From Sphingobacteriaceae bacterium (GTDB lineage Bacteria > Bacteroidota > Bacteroidia > B-17B0 > Aurantibacillaceae): a DNA stretch of 64,000 nucleotides. Shown in pieces: positions 1 to 10,169 of this stretch (position 1 is the stretch's first letter; the number at the start of each line of letters is the position of its first letter). The position numbers were made by a program, and so were the translations under genes. Below the pieces are notes generated by a model, which did no database searches, had not been told where the DNA came from, and saw nothing but the letters and a program-made list of their open reading frames with translations. The stretch covers positions 124,001 to 188,000 of the forward strand of contig JADJMM010000006.1 in the NCBI GenBank assembly GCA_016709575.1. The letters run 5' to 3'.

Positions 1-2
1 CT

Positions 3-215
3 AATGATATTTTAAATGTGGATTTAAATGGATTAGAAAAAACGGAAACAACAATTGAAATTCGGAATGTGTTAGGTCAATTGGTTTATGAAACACACGC
101 ACTCAATCAGTTTATCGTTATTAACACGGGCTCGATATCAGGAGGTGTTTATACGGTAAACATTCTTCAAAACAATAAAACTTTAAGTATAAAGAAAATT
201 GTAATTGAAAAATAA
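3..215 (+). CDS. C-terminal end of a secreted protein with T9SS sorting domain (partial)
   Basis: Only the last 70 codons lie in the window; the frame is open to the left edge. The residues match the type A sorting domain at the ends of the two SBBP proteins at 10.0 and 12.9 kb (motifs VLGQLVYET, GGVYTVNI and a final basic IVIEK). Such domains direct outer-membrane export by the type IX system and are cleaved at the surface. The near identity to the other two tails suggests that the missing upstream part is another member of the same paralogous family; that is inference. Confidence 0.8.
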   Translation, partial: NDILNVDLNGLEKTETTIEIRNVLGQLVYETHALNQFIVINTGSISGGVYTVNILQNNKTLSIKKIVIEK

Positions 216-220
216 ATTAG

Positions 221-258
221 AAACGGCAGAGAAGTGAATTGCTTTTCTGCCGTTTTTT
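221..258. terminator. bidirectional rho-independent terminator
   Basis: An AACGGCAGA/TCTGCCGTT stem is followed by eight T on the plus strand and A-rich sequence on the other side. It lies between the stop of the partial sorting-domain gene and the convergent gene ending at 259, and can serve both. Confidence 0.75.
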
Positions 259-609
259 TTAGCATCCTTTAATGGCATTCGCTATAGGATCAACATTCAA
301 CATACCGTAATTAAAAGTGTGTTTTGTGTTATTGTCAAGTGTTAAAATTACTTTTTTTGCAAAAAAGCCTTTTGAAACTTCAATCTCTCTTATCCTTAAT
401 TTAGGAATCACTACAAAATCTTCTGACCCCCATTTTACAAATAAAGCTTCTTCAAGCATTCCTTTTGCAGAGACATCAAATTTAGCGTCGTACAAAAGAC
501 GGTGATTGGTTACAGTTAATTTTCCATTATACTTATCACCTTTTGGAGTTTCATATAGTATCGTCCAGGTATCAATTATTTTTTCGTTTGGCTGCATTTC
601 TATTTTCAT
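259..609 (-). CDS. GRAM/PH-like domain protein
   Basis: A 116-residue protein without signal peptide. The core (NGKLTVTNHRLLYDAKF, then IPKLRIREIEV and KVILTLDNN) has the pattern of a GRAM or PH-like domain, in which a short beta sandwich opens with the phrase 'lxlTnxRLlf'. I chose the ATG at 609, four bases after the stop of the upstream gene, because the longer frame would run well into that gene. It is probably co-transcribed with 614-1645. Its ligand and role are unknown; the fold assignment is from pattern only. Confidence 0.55.
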   Translation of the reverse strand: MKIEMQPNEKIIDTWTILYETPKGDKYNGKLTVTNHRLLYDAKFDVSAKGMLEEALFVKWGSEDFVVIPKLRIREIEVSKGFFAKKVILTLDNNTKHTFNYGMLNVDPIANAIKGC

Positions 610-613
610 GTTA

Positions 614-1645
614 TTATTTTTTAATTTTTGCTCCATCCATAAAGAACACACTTTCAAATCCAAGATCTTTACGGGCATAATCGAATGGGAATTTCGGATC
701 GTTATTCATTAAAGGTGAGTAGGGGAAAATAAAGGCTTCGGAATATTTGCCATTTCCTTCATATAACATTCTTAATCGGCCACCTGCAAATTTATACTGA
801 CCATCTAACTCATCCTTAAACGCAAAATAAAAAACATGATTCCCTAATTTCTCACTAGGATAATTGTTTAAGTCTTTCAGAGAATTAAAATCACCAAGAC
901 CATCCGGTTCATCAAAGGTTAACATATAAACCGCATTGATCTTATATCTTGCTTTGATCATGTTTATGATAACGGCGTTGCTATAACCTGTATAACCAGC
1001 TTTACTTGGTTTTGTGAAGACAATTGGCAAAGGCATGGATTTTACTGATTCTGCATTTTCAATCGAAGCAATTTTTGAAGCATTTGCCTCTGCTGCATCG
1101 TGCGCATCTTTTCCTTTACTCCATAATTTACTGTATTCATTTGCAGTAATTTTGGTATAGTCAATTGAGATCTCTCCTGAGACTTCCATTTTTGAAAGTC
1201 CATTGTAATTCTCGTTATACTCATCGCCAACGGCTACTTCAAATTTTATCACACCTTTTGGAGACGCGTTTGTTGGATAAAAGCTAAAGAAAAAACCTAA
1301 ACCGCTTTCGTAAATATCTTTTGCTTTTTGCGCAGTGGGATAAACATCAAAATCTATATAAGAATTATTTAATTCTGAAGCCCTCAGCATTTTTGTAACA
1401 GCAATTCCTGATATTTCATCCGAGGTTGATCTTACATCTATTCGGATCTGTGTAGCAGTTTCTCCTTTTAAATAATCCTTTACGGGTTTTGGAAGGTTAA
1501 TTCTGCCGCGAATTTCTTCACCTGCTAAAAAAACAGTGGTTACTTCACCTTTTGCATTCATAAAAATAATACCCGGGTTTTCCGAAAAAGAAAATTGAGT
1601 AATAGTAAACAGAATCGTAACTAAAATTAATTTGATTGTATTCAT
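614..1645 (-). CDS. secreted protein of unknown function
   Basis: About 343 residues from the ATG at 1645, beginning with a typical signal peptide (MNTIKLILVTILFTI, then Ser-rich up to SFS). I do not recognise a family. The mature part is mixed alpha/beta, with a stretch rich in Ala, Lys and Glu around residues 180-205 (DAHDAAEANASKIASIE) and no extra membrane segments. A longer start 13 codons upstream is possible but would put non-signal residues ahead of the signal peptide. It lies between a 43-residue ORF and the GRAM-like gene on the same strand, with spacing of a few bases, so an operon is likely. Confidence 0.6.
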   Translation of the reverse strand: MNTIKLILVTILFTITQFSFSENPGIIFMNAKGEVTTVFLAGEEIRGRINLPKPVKDYLKGETATQIRIDVRSTSDEISGIAVTKMLRASELNNSYIDFDVYPTAQKAKDIYESGLGFFFSFYPTNASPKGVIKFEVAVGDEYNENYNGLSKMEVSGEISIDYTKITANEYSKLWSKGKDAHDAAEANASKIASIENAESVKSMPLPIVFTKPSKAGYTGYSNAVIINMIKARYKINAVYMLTFDEPDGLGDFNSLKDLNNYPSEKLGNHVFYFAFKDELDGQYKFAGGRLRMLYEGNGKYSEAFIFPYSPLMNNDPKFPFDYARKDLGFESVFFMDGAKIKK

Positions 1646-1662
1646 ATTATAGGAATTAATTA

Positions 1663-1794
1663 TTATAAAGGTGCGACAAAACAAATTTTGGTTGGCAGGC
1701 CAATGTCTAATTCTTTCTCTTTATCACCAGAATTGATACACAAAACAGACACAAGCACTGCCAAGATCAAACATCCTGTTTTCAAACTCACCAT
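1663..1794 (-). CDS. possible 43-residue secreted peptide or lipoprotein
   Basis: A small ORF begins five bases downstream of the stop of the SBBP gene and ends 17 bases before the next start, filling the gap in this minus-strand run. It has a basic start, a hydrophobic stretch (LILAVLVSVLC) with a Cys at its end like a weak lipobox, then a charged tail (GDKEKELD). Position and signal-like composition support it; there is no family evidence. Confidence 0.35.
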   Translation of the reverse strand: MVSLKTGCLILAVLVSVLCINSGDKEKELDIGLPTKICFVAPL

Positions 1795-1799
1795 AAATG

Positions 1800-3977
1800 C
1801 TACTCTTTTATTATTTTACGGGTCACAGAACCTTTATCACTTTTTAGAACGATAAAATAAATGCCGACAGGTTGCTGACTAAGATCCAATTTTGTTTTTG
1901 TCTCCAATACAGCATAGCTAAATATCATCTCACCTAAAGCATTAAATGCTCTTATTTGTCCGCCTATAGCTTCTTCATTTACATTCAGTATCACAATTCC
2001 ATTCGTAGGGTTTGGATAAAGATTAAAATCAATTTTTTCACCTGTTAAGGAATTTACTCCAGTGCAAGCTGAAACGGTTAAGGATAGAGTAGAAGTATTC
2101 TGACAAGTATTAGCATCAGTTCCGGTTACAGTATAATTTGTACTTAAAGTTGGACTAACAATAATTATTTGTGTAGAAGCACCTGTACTCCAGGAATACG
2201 AAGTAGCACCACTCGCAATTAGTGTTGCACTTTGTCCACTGCAAATCATTGAATTACTAATAGAGGAAACTACTGTAGGTAATGCGTTAACCGTTACACT
2301 TAATGTTTGGGGAATACTAACTCCGCAAGCATTAGCAGCTGTTATTGTAATTAAACCTGAATTACCACATGTTGTATTAATGGTATTGGTAGAGCTTGTA
2401 CCTATCCATCCGGAAGGTAAATTCCAGTTGTATAAAGTAGCTCCGGCCACTGGTGTTACAGTATAATTGTTAATGGCATTTGCACAAATAGATACCGGAC
2501 CATTAATAGTACCAGGCTGTGCTGTTGTTTGACACATTTTTTGTACAAAGGCATCAGTTTGTCCAATGGAAGTAAGGTTTAAACTTCCAACACTTGGATC
2601 AAAATCACAAGTAGCATTAAAATAGCCAGTTGTATATAAGCTTCCGGCAGCATCTACTGCAATTCCATTACCAAAATCATCGTTTGTACCTCCAAATTGT
2701 CCAGCCCATAAAAAATTACCTGCTGAATTTAATTTATGTATAAATACATCACCATTTCCCAAAGTGGTTAAACTATAACTTGCCAAGCTTGGGTCTACAT
2801 CCATTGATAAACGAAATACACCAGTGGTATAAATATTGCCCGTTGCATCAGTAGTAATTGTATTTGCAACATCAGCACTTGTACTTCCCATACTTTTAGC
2901 CCACACAAAATTTCCTGAAGCATCTAGTTTACTAATGAAAATATCATCACCGGCAACTGAAGCTAAAGTATATGATGAAGCACTTGGGTCGAAATCAGCA
3001 GTACCTCTGAATGAACCGGTACTATAAACATTTCCGGAGGCATCTAATGCAATCGACTTACAATAGTCAACAGTGTTGCTACCCATATTTCTGGCCCAAA
3101 TAAAGTTTCCTGAAGCATCTAATTTGAGAATGTAAATATCTTCCATACCTAAAGAAACCAGATTTGTTGTGCCCGCATTAGGATCAAAATCAGCTGTGCC
3201 TGTGAAATAACCACCTACAATTATATTATTACTGTTATCTACTTCGAGAGAATTTCCAAAATCACCGTTAATCCCACCAATTTGTTTTGCCCAAACAAAG
3301 TTTCCTGCGGAAGTAAGCTTAGAAATAAAAATATCGGTATTTCCACCACCGGTCCCCGAAGTAAAAGTGAATGTACCAGGACCCGGATCGAAATCTGCCG
3401 GACCAGCAGAAGTAGTTGCGAAGTCTCCTGTAATCACAACATTTCCGCTTCCGTCTATTGCAATTGAGTTGCCGCTGTCCCACCAAGGACTCCCCATTTG
3501 TTTTGCCCAAATAAAATTTCCATTCATATCTAATTTACAAACGAAAATATCGGTACCTGTTCCTGGAGCTGTCATATTAAATGTTCCTGTACCAGGGTCA
3601 AAATCAACTGTAGTGCTAAATTCACCAATTAAATAAATATTACCAGAAGCGTCGAAAGCTAAATCATCAAGATATTCAGCCGATGTGCCACCAAATTTTT
3701 TGGCAAAGACAAAATTTCCTGAGGCATCCAGTTTACTAATAAAAACATCCTGATTACCGCTTGAAGTTAAAGTAAATGTTGCTGAGGAAGGGTCAAAATC
3801 ACAAGTACCTGAAAAAGTACCTATAGAATAAACATTGCCACTTCCGTCTACTTTAACAGCGTTGCCTTTTTCAGCCATGGTACCTCCAAATTGTTTAACC
3901 CATATAGATTGAGACTTTACTAGGTTTATTAATGAAGCTAAAACAATAATACTTAGTATGCGTAATGTTCTTGTCAT
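1800..3977 (-). CDS. secreted SBBP beta-propeller protein with T9SS sorting domain
   Basis: This 725-residue surface protein starts with a signal peptide (MTRTLRILSIIVLASL to KSQ). Residues 25-480 hold about eight SBBP repeats, each with GNVY or GNIY, a DFDP box and 'FISKLDASGNFVWAK', as in beta-propeller proteins of Bacteroidota. Residues 490-640 are Ig-like and Thr/Ser-rich with paired Cys. The last 75 are a type A sorting domain (LYPNPTNG, then GIYFIVL and RKIIKE). It is transcribed away from the histidine-kinase operon; the shared intergenic region contains LytTR-like sites. It is intact, unlike the two SBBP genes further on. Binding partner unknown. Confidence 0.85.
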   Translation of the reverse strand: MTRTLRILSIIVLASLINLVKSQSIWVKQFGGTMAEKGNAVKVDGSGNVYSIGTFSGTCDFDPSSATFTLTSSGNQDVFISKLDASGNFVFAKKFGGTSAEYLDDLAFDASGNIYLIGEFSTTVDFDPGTGTFNMTAPGTGTDIFVCKLDMNGNFIWAKQMGSPWWDSGNSIAIDGSGNVVITGDFATTSAGPADFDPGPGTFTFTSGTGGGNTDIFISKLTSAGNFVWAKQIGGINGDFGNSLEVDNSNNIIVGGYFTGTADFDPNAGTTNLVSLGMEDIYILKLDASGNFIWARNMGSNTVDYCKSIALDASGNVYSTGSFRGTADFDPSASSYTLASVAGDDIFISKLDASGNFVWAKSMGSTSADVANTITTDATGNIYTTGVFRLSMDVDPSLASYSLTTLGNGDVFIHKLNSAGNFLWAGQFGGTNDDFGNGIAVDAAGSLYTTGYFNATCDFDPSVGSLNLTSIGQTDAFVQKMCQTTAQPGTINGPVSICANAINNYTVTPVAGATLYNWNLPSGWIGTSSTNTINTTCGNSGLITITAANACGVSIPQTLSVTVNALPTVVSSISNSMICSGQSATLIASGATSYSWSTGASTQIIIVSPTLSTNYTVTGTDANTCQNTSTLSLTVSACTGVNSLTGEKIDFNLYPNPTNGIVILNVNEEAIGGQIRAFNALGEMIFSYAVLETKTKLDLSQQPVGIYFIVLKSDKGSVTRKIIKE

Positions 3978-4052
3978 GAGATTGATTTTTATTGTTGTAA
4001 AGGTGATACAAAACAGAAATTGATTTATGGTTTATTAATCTACGTCATACAT

Positions 4053-4068
4053 TTAAGAACCAACGTGC
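4053..4068. promoter_or_regulatory. LytTR-like site 1 (distal)
   Basis: TTAAGAACCAACGTGC is a near copy of the two sites at 4128 and 4148. Its reverse complement contains CACGTTGGT, matching eight of nine positions of the published LytTR consensus [TA][AC][CA]GTTN[AG][TG]. It sits about 75 bp upstream of the first proximal site, close to the start of the divergent SBBP gene. Confidence 0.4.
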
Positions 4069-4127
4069 CTTAAATTTTTATTTTGTAAAACACATTAAGA
4101 TTATAAATTATAAAGTATCGTTGGTTA

Positions 4128-4163
4128 TTAAGGAACTAACGGGTGCATTAAAGAACTAACGTG
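4128..4163. promoter_or_regulatory. paired LytTR-like direct repeats
   Basis: Two direct copies of AACTAACG (4134-4141 and 4154-4161), each within TTAA-R-GAACTAACG, start 20 bp apart. LytTR regulators usually bind a pair of about 9-bp direct repeats with starts 21-22 bp apart, so this is close to that geometry. They lie 65-95 bp upstream of the histidine-kinase start, which suggests autoregulation and control of the divergent SBBP gene. Binding is inferred, not shown. Confidence 0.5.
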
Positions 4164-4227
4164 AAATGTATTATTTGTTGAATTTATATTTATATCGCTT
4201 CTGTTTATTTTTTACATTTATAGAAGT

Positions 4228-6122
4228 TTGAAAAAGCAATTTCTACATATTTTAATTTTTATATTTTCTGTTTCTTTTACTGTATTAAAGGGGCAGGATG
4301 AGGCTAAGAAATGGAAAGCTATTCTTAATACTTCTGAAACTGATACCATACGAATAGAAGCTTATAATGAACTTGCTAAAATTTATGCAGAAACCGATTT
4401 ACCTAATGCTCGGAAATATGCGGATAGTGCTTTGCTTGAAATTAGTTTAGCAGAAAAGCAATCAAAACATCTGCCGCCAATTTATGAAAAACATAAAGGC
4501 ATGAGCTATAACACTATTAGTCACATTGATTTTCAACAAGGAAATTTTAGCGACGCGATTGAAAATTGTTTAAAGAACATTCGGATTTTCGAGAAATTTA
4601 AAGACACCGTTAATACTTCCAGACTTTATAGTTCATTAAGCCAAATACTAAATTCTATAGGGAATAATAAGGATGCCTTATTTTATATTCGTAAAGCTGT
4701 TAAAATGGACGAAGCCTATTATTATCTGCATAAAGATGAAGAAATAGTTCAAGCTGACTTAGTTGGTTCGTATATTAATTTAACTAATAGTTTCCTCACC
4801 TTAAGTTTGTACGATAGCACTTTATTTTATTGTAATAAAGCTTTAGCTTTAATAGATACAAGTAAAAAAACGGTGGATTTAGGTTTGGTTTATACAAACA
4901 TAGGTGCGGCAAACGGCAATCTAAAAAAATATTCTTTAGCTATTTTTTACACTCAAAAAGCGCTTAGTATTTATGAAAGTCTGGGATTGCCTGAATTAAC
5001 TTCTCTTTCTTATTCAAACCTTTCTGAAATTTATATGCTCACCAACAATTTTGTTAAAGCTCTTCAGTATGCTAATTTATCTGAAGAAATTAATAAAGCT
5101 AATTTGTTCAACGATAATTTACTTTATAATTATAGTATTAAAGCTAGTATTTATTCAGCTTTAAAAGACCCTCAGAATGAAATTTTGTACTTGAAGAAGC
5201 ATGCTGCGCTTAAAGATTCTCTTTCACAGCAAAATCATGCTATTCAAATGGAAGAGTTGAAAACCCAATATGAAACAGAAAAGAAGGAAACAGAAATTGT
5301 AAAGTTAAGTGCTGAAAATAAAATACAAGATTTGAGGTTGAATAGATTTATCATCATCATCATTTCTACTATTGTTGTTTTGTTATTATTGGTAGGCTTG
5401 GCATTCTTTTTAATAAAAACAATTCGAGAACGTAAAAGAGCCTACATAAAATTGCAGGAAAAGAATATTGAAATTCAGAAACAAGGTGAACAATTAAGTG
5501 AACAAGCCAAACTCATTTCTAAGTATCAAAGTCAAATGAACCCACACTTTGTTTTTAACGCATTAAACAGCATACAGGGCAGTGTTTTAAATGATGAAAA
5601 AGACAAAACCATTGACAGACTTCAGTTGCTGTCTCAACTCATGCGTCAGACTCTAAATAATTCCGAAAACGATGCAATCACATTAGAAGCGGAGATAAAT
5701 TATTTGGAAACCTATGTTGAATTTGAAAAGCAAAAGTTAGGTAAAGATTTTAAATTTGAAATTGAAAAACCGGAAGATTATACTGACATTTTAATTCCGC
5801 CAATGATGATTCAACCATTTATTGAAAATGCAATTAAACATGCCGGTTTACAAAACGTGAAAGATGCTTGTATCGCATTAAAAATTGTAGTGGAAGATAA
5901 TTTACTAAAATTTTTATAAAAGATAATGGTGAAGGATTTGACGCTAAGGATACTTCGTTTTTGAAAAATTCACACGCTTTAAAAATCGTTCAATCGAGAT
6001 TACAGTTATTATTTATAAATGAAAAAGAATCGAGGAATATATTTTTCGAAATTAAATCAAAACCCGAATTGGAACGGGGAACAGAAATAAAATTTTATTT
6101 ACCTTTAAATTATAAATACTAG
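4228..6122 (+). CDS. TPR sensor histidine kinase, LytS/His_kinase type (frame broken once)
   Basis: A 631-residue membrane kinase of the type paired with LytTR regulators. It has a signal peptide (1-22), periplasmic TPR helices (about 30-330), one membrane helix (about 375-397), a coiled coil and a His_kinase domain with the phospho-acceptor in NPHFVFNALNSIQ (His near residue 440), followed by FIENAIKHAG. The frame stops at 5919, but one added base in the A4/T5 run at 5907-5915 restores IKDNGEGFDAKD, the ATP-lid glycine motif, and 65 further residues ending one base before the regulator ATG. I read this as a consensus error. The start is a TTG, chosen because the signal peptide begins there. 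Confidence 0.85.
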
Positions 6123-6123
6123 T

Positions 6124-6863
6124 ATGAATTGTATTATTGTTGATGATGACGCAGGATGTATTACAACATTGGAGGCTATATTAAAAAAATATTGTCCTCA
6201 GCTACAGATATTAGGTTCAGCTAATAACGTTGGTGATGCAGTTCAATTAATTAATTCAACTTCTCCGCATTTGGTATTTTTAGATGTTGAAATAGGTAAG
6301 GAGACAGGATTTGATTTGTTTAACTACTTCTCTGAACCACAATTTGAAGTGGTTTTTACAACAGCGCACGAGAAATATGCCTTAAAAGCAATAAAGAGTT
6401 CTTGCTACGATTTTTTATTAAAACCGGTAGTTATTCAGGAAGTAGTTAGTGTTGTCTCTAAATTGGAAACGGAAAAGAAAAGTGTATCCGGACAAAACGC
6501 AACTGTTTTAATGGATAATTTAAAATCGAAAGACAGTCATCTTCAAAAATTGCTATTCCTTCTAATGATGGTTATGCTTTTATTAACGTGAATGACATTA
6601 TAAGCTTAGAGGCGGATGGTAAATACACAAAGATAGTAACGCAGTCAGGTTTAAAATCTTTGTCAACCAAAAATATTGGTGAATTTGAAGAATTATTAAA
6701 TGCAGATTTGTTTTTCAGAACCCATAAATCGTGGATTATTAATTTAAATCATGTAAAGAAATTTCTGAAAACAGAAAGTCAGGTTCTTTTATCTAACGAA
6801 ACAACCGCAGATGTTTCATCTCGTAAGAAAGATGAGTTTATGCGACTTTTCAATAAAGTATAA
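6124..6863 (+). CDS. LytTR-family response regulator (frame broken once)
   Basis: A 246-residue regulator made of a receiver domain (1-120: IIVDDD acidic pocket, phosphorylated Asp54 in VFLDVEI, Thr in FTTAHE, Lys in LLKPV) and a LytTR DNA-binding domain (ISLEADGKYTKIV, then FFRTHKSWIINLNHV). The frame breaks in the A5 run at 6545-6549; one more A joins HLQK to IAIPSNDGYAF and the two domains. It starts one base after the kinase stop, so the two genes form a standard LytS/LytTR pair. Likely targets are the AACTAACG-type sites found on both sides of the operon. Confidence 0.88.
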
Positions 6864-6866
6864 GTT

Positions 6867-6876
6867 AGCGTTAGTT
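6867..6876. promoter_or_regulatory. LytTR-like site downstream of the regulator
   Basis: AGCGTTAGTT starts four bases after the regulator stop. Its reverse complement AACTAACGC repeats the 8-mer found at 4134 and 4154 in the opposite orientation. It may act on the SBBP gene that starts at 7058. Confidence 0.35.
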
Positions 6877-6985
6877 AAAATTTCTGTTTTACTTTTCGTT
6901 ATAAATTTTTTCAATTAAGTATTTGAATACCATTGATATGGCTCTTTAATATTGCTTTTTTATTTCTGGGTTAAGAGCTTAAAAA

Positions 6986-6999
6986 CCAGCGTTCGTTCC
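6986..6999. promoter_or_regulatory. LytTR-like site upstream of the SBBP gene
   Basis: CCAGCGTTCGTTCC combines a plus-strand AACCAGCG like site 1 with a minus-strand GGAACGAACG like the proximal sites. It lies about 60 bp upstream of the ATG at 7058, a suitable place for an activator. Confidence 0.35.
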
Positions 7000-7057
7000 A
7001 ATTCAGGTAATAGTGTCTTAGTATTTAGTAATTTTAATACATTAAATCATAATACAC

Positions 7058-10000
7058 ATGAAACAATTTTTACAATCCAGAATCAGTAAGGCTTTACTAT
7101 TCTTTACCTTAAGTTTTTTCCTTCCTAATACAACAATTTTTTCTCAAAATTTTGTTTGGGCAAAAGGATGGGGTGGTTTAGGTTATGATGATGGTCGATC
7201 AATTGCTATCGACCCAAGTGGAAACGTAATTTGCGCTGGTTCTTTCTCGGGAACTGCCGATTTTGACCCTAATGGAGGTACATTTAATATGACTGCTTCC
7301 GGTACAGGCAGTGATGTATATATTGTAAAACTAACTTCTGCAGGTAATTTAGTTTGGGCTAAGCAAATTGGTATAAGCGGACAAAGTGAAACGGCTTCTG
7401 GTCTAGATATAGATGCTGCTGGAAATATTCATGTGGTTGGTTCGTTTTATGGAACAACCGACTTTAATCCAGGCGCTGGGGTAAATAATTTAGTATCGGC
7501 TGGAGCAAATGATATTTACGTTCTTAAATTAGATAATAATGGAAATTACATTTGGGCAGGACGCGCCGGCAGTACAGCAGCTGCCTTTCCAAATCCTATT
7601 GATTTAGATGCTGCAGGCGGAATTTATGTTACAGGACAAGTATCAGGTGTTGCTGATCTTGATCCTAGTGCAGCAACTTATACCGAAGCCGCTATTGGTG
7701 GTCAGGATGTTTTTGCGTTCAAGTGGACTTCTGCAGGAGCATTTGTTTGGGGTTGTAATTTTGGTGGAACATTAGGAGACCAAGGTTCGGATATTAAAGT
7801 TAATAATGCAGGTACGAGTGTATATATAACAGGTTATTTTGCCGGAACCGGTGTTGATTTGTCTCCGTTCTGTTCTTGTACTCCTGTGAATTCAACTGGA
7901 GGAAGTGATATTTTTGTTGTTAAACTAACAGCTGCTAGCCCCGGTTTTCAAGCAAAAGCAATTATGGGAGGAACAACCGGCGATTCTGGAGCAGGAATTG
8001 ATTTAGATGCGGCAGACAATGTTTATATAACAGGGGGCTTCACTGGGCTTTCAGATATGGATCCGGGTGCTGCACTAGCTCAATTGGCAGAATTGGGTGG
8101 TGGTGATGGGTTCGTCACAAAATTAATTTCAAATTTACTTTTGTTTTTGCAAACAATTTAGTGGAGCAAATGGTGAAAGTGGAGTAGAACTAGATTTAGA
8201 TCCTGCAGGAAACATTTACGTAACAGGGTCATTTGATGGTGTAACAGATTTTGATCCGAGTGCAGCAACATATACATTACAAAGTGTTGGTGGTGCAGGT
8301 AGCGATCCTTATGTTTTAAAATTAGATAACAACGGTAACTTTGTTTGGGTAAAAGGATGGGGAAGTATTAATGGTGAATATTCTCAGGATATTGATTTAG
8401 ATGCATCAGGTAATATTTATACCACAGGTACTTTCTTCACAAATTGCGATATGGATCCGGGTGCTGGCGTATTTAATATGACAACAGTTAGCCCACTTGC
8501 AACTGATGCTTTCGTTCATAAATTAAGTTGTACTCTTCCGGCGAGTGTATCAACAACGGCATCTAACTTTACAATATGTGCTGGAACGCCAACATCTGTT
8601 CCAATTACAATAACTGCATCTTCAGTACAACCAGTAACCAATTATGGGTGGAGTGTAGTAGGAGCATCAGGTGTTACTTTTGGCCCAACCACAGGAACTA
8701 ATGTCACCATGAGTTTTACCGGAACAACAAGTTTCAGTATAATTGTTACAGCAACAAATGCGTGTGGCACTACAACGTCGTATGTAAATAATGCTTTTGT
8801 AAATCCGAAACCAACAATTATTGGAATCGCGTCTCCAACAGCAGTGTGTTCTGGCAGTTTGCTAACATTGAGCGGTTCGGGTGCGAATACTTATACATGG
8901 AGTAGTGGAGTATCTAATACCGTTCCTTTCACTCCAACAACTTCTGCAACTTATACAGTAATGGGAACTGCTTTAACAAGCTGTACAAATACTGCAACTA
9001 TCACTGTTAATCAAGCACCAAATCCTACTGTTACTGTTTCAGGTAAAAATGTTATTTGTTTAAACAAACCACAAACCTTAACAGGGGCAGGCGCTTCAAC
9101 ATATACTTGGTTCCCGGGTGGTATTACAGGTACAACCATAACAGCAACACCAACTGTAAGTACTGTTTATACCATTAATGCTACTTCACTAAACGGATGT
9201 AATGGTGGCGGTTCATTTACTGTAAACATTGTTCAACCACCAACACCAAACATTTGTCAGGTGACAACTGATAGTTTAGGATTTAATAATGAAATTTATT
9301 GGGATAAAACTTTATATCCTTCAGCAGATAGTTTCATCGTATTCCGCGAAACAAGTTTAAATAATTACAAGCGAATTGCAGCTTTACACAAATCAGTGTA
9401 CAGTATGTATGTAGATACAAACAGAAGTATTGGTCCGGCTAATGGAAATCCAAACTTAACGTATTATAAATACAAAATGCAAATCCGTGATACTTGTGGT
9501 AATTTAAGTGCCATGAGTAAATGGCATGAAACTATTTTTATTCAGGATCAATTAAATGGTAATTTTAATTGGAACAGTTACGGAATCGAATTAAGCGTTC
9601 CGCCAATTACACTTTATAACGTAAAGCGCCGCATGGTTTCAACAGGTACTGAGACTTTAATTGCAAGTACAGTTGGTAATTTAGCTAATGATCCATTTTA
9701 CGCTTCGTTCTGGCCGTTAAATGTGAAATGGTTTGTTGATGCAGTTGGATTTAATTGCAATGCAACAGCAAAAGTGTTGGTTCTAAAAACAAAAACTAAG
9801 AGTAATCAATCGAATGATAAATTAGCTTTGGGTATTACAAATTATGCTTTAGCAAATAACGTTCACATTTATCCTAATCCGGCTAACGATCTATTAAATA
9901 TCGATCTTAATGGTTTATCGAAAACTGAAACAAATATTGAAATTCTAAATACCCTGGGCCAAGTAGTTTACGAAACTAAGGCCCTTAACCAGCATTTAGT

Positions 10001-10097
10001 AGTTAATACTACCGATTTAGCCGGCGGCGTTTATATTGTAAATATTAAGCAAAACAACAACGTAATTGCTGTTAAAAAGGTGGTTATTGATAGGTAG
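7058..10097 (+). CDS. secreted SBBP-repeat protein with T9SS sorting domain (frame broken)
   Basis: About 1,010 residues after repair. Signal peptide (residues 1-31), then about nine SBBP repeats (DFDP or DMDP box, GNIYVTG), Ig-like Cys-containing segments (about 490-730), a conserved module beginning CQVTTDSLGFNNEIYWDK and a sorting domain (IYPNPANDLLN to KKVVIDR). The frame ends at 8161, but SBBP repeats continue in the next frame (GANGESGVELDLDPAG, DFDPSAATYTL) without a gap. The break falls in a T/A-rich stretch at about 8130-8155 and needs a net two-base gain or one-base loss. The module and tail closely match those at 12.1-12.97 kb. A surface role is likely; the ligand is unknown. Confidence 0.82.
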
Positions 10098-10125
10098 TTC
10101 TTATCTCCATAAAAATTAGGTTTTG

Positions 10126-10169
10126 TGAGGGTTTTTTATTTATTTTAAAATACGTAAAAAACCCTCATG
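10126..10169 (+). other. inverted repeat ending at the start codon
   Basis: TGAGGGTTTTTTA (10126-10138) and TAAAAAACCCTCA (10155-10167) form a perfect 13-bp stem with a 16-nt loop. The last base of the 3' arm is the A of the ATG of the next gene. It may terminate the upstream transcript, or in mRNA place the start codon at the base of a hairpin. Confidence 0.55.

Noticed and set aside
5900..6600. Programmed frameshifting in the kinase and regulator genes
   Set aside because: The same one-base losses occur in A/T runs of unrelated genes including dnaK and glyS, so consensus error explains them better.
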